DNA of 64,000 nucleotides from Allium sativum (Eukaryota > Streptophyta > Magnoliopsida > Asparagales > Amaryllidaceae). Below the pieces are notes generated by a model that saw only the letters and a list, made by a program, of their open reading frames with translations, was not told the DNA's origin and searched no databases. A program made the translations under genes and the position numbers. This document shows, in pieces, positions 61,851 to 64,000 of the stretch. Location: NCBI GenBank assembly GCA_030737875.1, contig CM060922.1, positions 755,791,603-755,855,602 of the forward strand, in the 5' to 3' direction. How positions within the stretch are numbered: position 1 is the first letter of the stretch; the number at the start of each line of letters is the position of its first letter.

Positions 61851-62069
61851 AGCCTGTTTCTTATGAGTGGATCTAATCTCACCTTTTTCTGGTATGAAAT
61901 CAGCTAAGCTAAAGTCTCTTCTTTTGTACCTCGTCGTCTAGGGAATGTTTGTTTTGACCTTGTACGCAGCTCTCTGAGTTTTAAAGGAATATTTCTTCGT
62001 GTCCCTTTCAATCTTTTGCTAAGTGTTTTCTTTCTGAGTCTGATAAATGGTAACTTGTTTACTTTCCTT

Positions 62070-64000
62070 TGTAATGACCCAGGATTTTGACGACATTGGT
62101 TATCGCCATAAACTCAATGATGACTAACCAAACATCGAAAAATACCAGTCATTAGTGAAAGAAAACAGAGGATGAGGAAAGATAAGATAGAAAATTAGAA
62201 TAGAAGAAGAAGAAGAACACAACATCAGAGTAACATGAATGTCACAGCGGAACGAATAAATATATTTCATAACATAACTTTGAAATACAAATCTGTACTT
62301 GAATATACATAGCATTATCAAAGTACAACACTTACAACACAGCGGAAATAACTATAGCTATAAAATCCTGAAGCCTCCTGCTCCAGCTCTTCAAGTGTAT
62401 CTGTAAAATCCCGACTACTTGACTGCCCGTACAAATTTAGGCACCCAAGAGTTTAGGGAAAACAACAAAATAAACTCCGGGTCAGTCATGGGACGGGTGT
62501 GAGTAAAACCGTTTAAAACAGTTCAAGCAGGTAATCGATATCTCATAAGACCACGCCGTATAGCGGAACAGGTTTTTCCCTTATGAGAATCCAATATATC
62601 TTTATATCAAAACCTTTTAATATTATAGTAATATCTATCAACACAATATGATAATCATCTAGCAGAACGCTTTCATCTCACGTTCTACATATATAGTATA
62701 CAATCAAAACCGCAGGCACGTATTGGGTAATGGATTTTCAACTATGACAAGGTGTGGAACCACCTTTCGCTAGTGTACCTCTATAAAGGAATACATTGGG
62801 TTCAACAAGAACATCTTGCAACCCGGACACACATGACCGACCACTCATTTCGCTTGAGAGTATCGAATGTATATCACCAACGGTTGGGATCAGCAACCGT
62901 TTCCCGAATGGGACAACATCAACAATAGATTTTAAAAATGAAACTCTAGATCAGGTGATTATACACCCTACTTCGGTGTGACCGATTTAGCCATGCTGCC
63001 TGCCCGATTTCTGTCATTTACCGGATGTGAGTAGAAGCTACGCTTTATCATCATACCAGATTCACTTTGAATGCCACACCGTCAAATCCATCACATCACC
63101 GATTGACGTCCTCAACCATACATTATGTGTTAGATAAAAGAAGTTTCCTTCTCCGCTTCCACTCTTGGTACGGTTGGAGAAATCAATATATGTGATCGTC
63201 TGGAAATACTCTATCAGACATCTGTCCATACAAGTCATCCAGGAACAGGATGAACCGAAGGCTCTATTCTGTAAACAGGATAGCCCCTGCATAACTCCGT
63301 CTTCAATTTCCTTTGGCATATATGATTCGCAACGCTTATGCCAATACAGAGTGGTTCTTTGGATAATAATCCAACCGGTCTCTCCATATTAACAACGTTA
63401 AAATGGTCAAAACTTCGATAGTCTGTGATTTAACTATCAAAGAAAAACAGGTGTGCAAACAACGATATTATTTCCAAATGGAAATTTTTATCGAACAGAA
63501 CATCATTCAACATTTATCTCTTTATTTCATAAATTCACTTATCTCCTGTTTCCCTATATTCAATATTTCTTATTTTCTAAATTTGGAAATTTTATGTTAT
63601 TAACAATGGAAAACATTTCCATTTCTTGTTTTCTTTATTAGAAAAAATTTCTGGTTTCTTATTTGGAAAACATTTCCAAAACTTCTTCATTGGACTTAGA
63701 CAGATGTTTAAACAAACCATCGCGATGCCAACTCAAACCATTTCCTTTACTACCGAACCTTAACTATTCCTTGGTTGAAAACGAAGCCAATCAAGTTGGG
63801 GTAGAACTACCTCTCAGACCTTAACTGAACAACATTTCTAACTTTGAAATAAGCAAAGTTCACTTTATATCCCTTTTACTAACTTCGTTACTTAACCTTC
63901 TTCGACTAGTATATTCGATTGACTCTTTTCACTTAACTCTATTCGATTAACCCTTATCAATTAACTCTATTGGACTAACACTATTGGATTAACTCTATTT
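62070..64000 (-). mobile_element. Partial giant LTR H (minus orientation, runs off the window)
   Basis: It begins TGTAATGACCC and follows solo LTR C closely in order: GACTACTTGACTGCCCGTAC (62410), AGAGTTTAGGGAAAAC, CTGGGTCAGTCA-like block, CAAGGTGTGGAACCACCTTTC (62750), ACATGACCGACCACTC, CACCAACGGTTGGGA. On the minus strand its U5 end is at 62070. The far end and target duplication lie outside the window. Frames inside have no recognisable domain. Confidence 0.8.

Larger units (their letters stand above)
57181..62069 (-). mobile_element. Degenerate L1-type LINE (minus strand)
   Basis: The 3' end is marked by a T7 run at 57181-57187 on the plus strand (short poly(A) tail) abutting LTR sequence. 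Reading leftward on the minus strand come an ORF1 tail, an AP-type endonuclease, reverse transcriptase and a zinc-binding C-terminal region, broken into several frames. The 5' end is not seen: another LTR begins at 62070, apparently inserted into the LINE. The target duplication cannot be tested. Confidence 0.85.

Noticed and set aside
61402..61866. Plus-strand 154-residue frame over the LINE ORF1 tail
   Set aside because: It is antisense to the LINE and arises from an internally duplicated block.

Overview
This window is from the nuclear genome of a flowering plant, very probably a eudicot. The evidence is AT-rich DNA, plant-type LTR retrotransposons primed by initiator-Met tRNA, a plant L1-type LINE, MITEs, and fragments of two plant genes (the chloroplast TPR protein SLOW GREEN 1 and an annexin). 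I find no intact host gene. Almost all 64 kb is nested mobile DNA, and two related copies of one unit serve as each other's empty-site controls, so many insertion boundaries can be read to the base.

Layout. 1-2792: right-hand part of a Pack-CACTA-like transposon carrying fragments of SG1 and annexin, with a 551-bp hAT-type element inside. 2793-12135: tail of a giant LTR plus its primer binding site and internal region, split by a minus-strand, gag-only LTR retrotransposon (3584-11749). 12136-17008: AT-rich spacer with a palindromic compound microsatellite, a short tandem repeat and a Tourist-like MITE. 17009-~29190: second Pack-CACTA copy, split by a 3.6-kb element with two U5-type ends (18135-21754) and a 5.76-kb solo LTR (23347-29106). 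29246-42367: a complete 13.1-kb LTR retrotransposon with two ~6-kb LTRs and only 1040 bp between them. 42368-57180: array of a related family, (truncated LTR)-internal-LTR-internal-(truncated LTR), with a degenerate Copia element (44500-50201) in the middle LTR. 57181-62069: degenerate minus-strand LINE. 62070-end: part of another minus-strand giant LTR.

The main discovery candidate is the giant-LTR group: LTRs of about 5.8-6.1 kb around internal regions of about 1.04-1.16 kb that show a primer binding site and a polypurine tract but no gag or pol. At least two subfamilies share this plan, and a third (the solo LTR) looks related. Such elements would need proteins supplied in trans. In these LTRs the likely promoter lies about 0.9-1.0 kb from the 5' edge, leaving about 5 kb of transcribed LTR rich in tandem and palindromic repeats.

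Inferred order of events: a CACTA element captured SG1 and annexin pieces; it came to lie beside the 3' tail of a giant LTR; that composite was duplicated; each copy then gained its own insertions. Both SG1 copies share the same early inactivating changes, so the gene piece was dead before duplication. All comparisons were made by eye. I computed no percent identities and searched no database.
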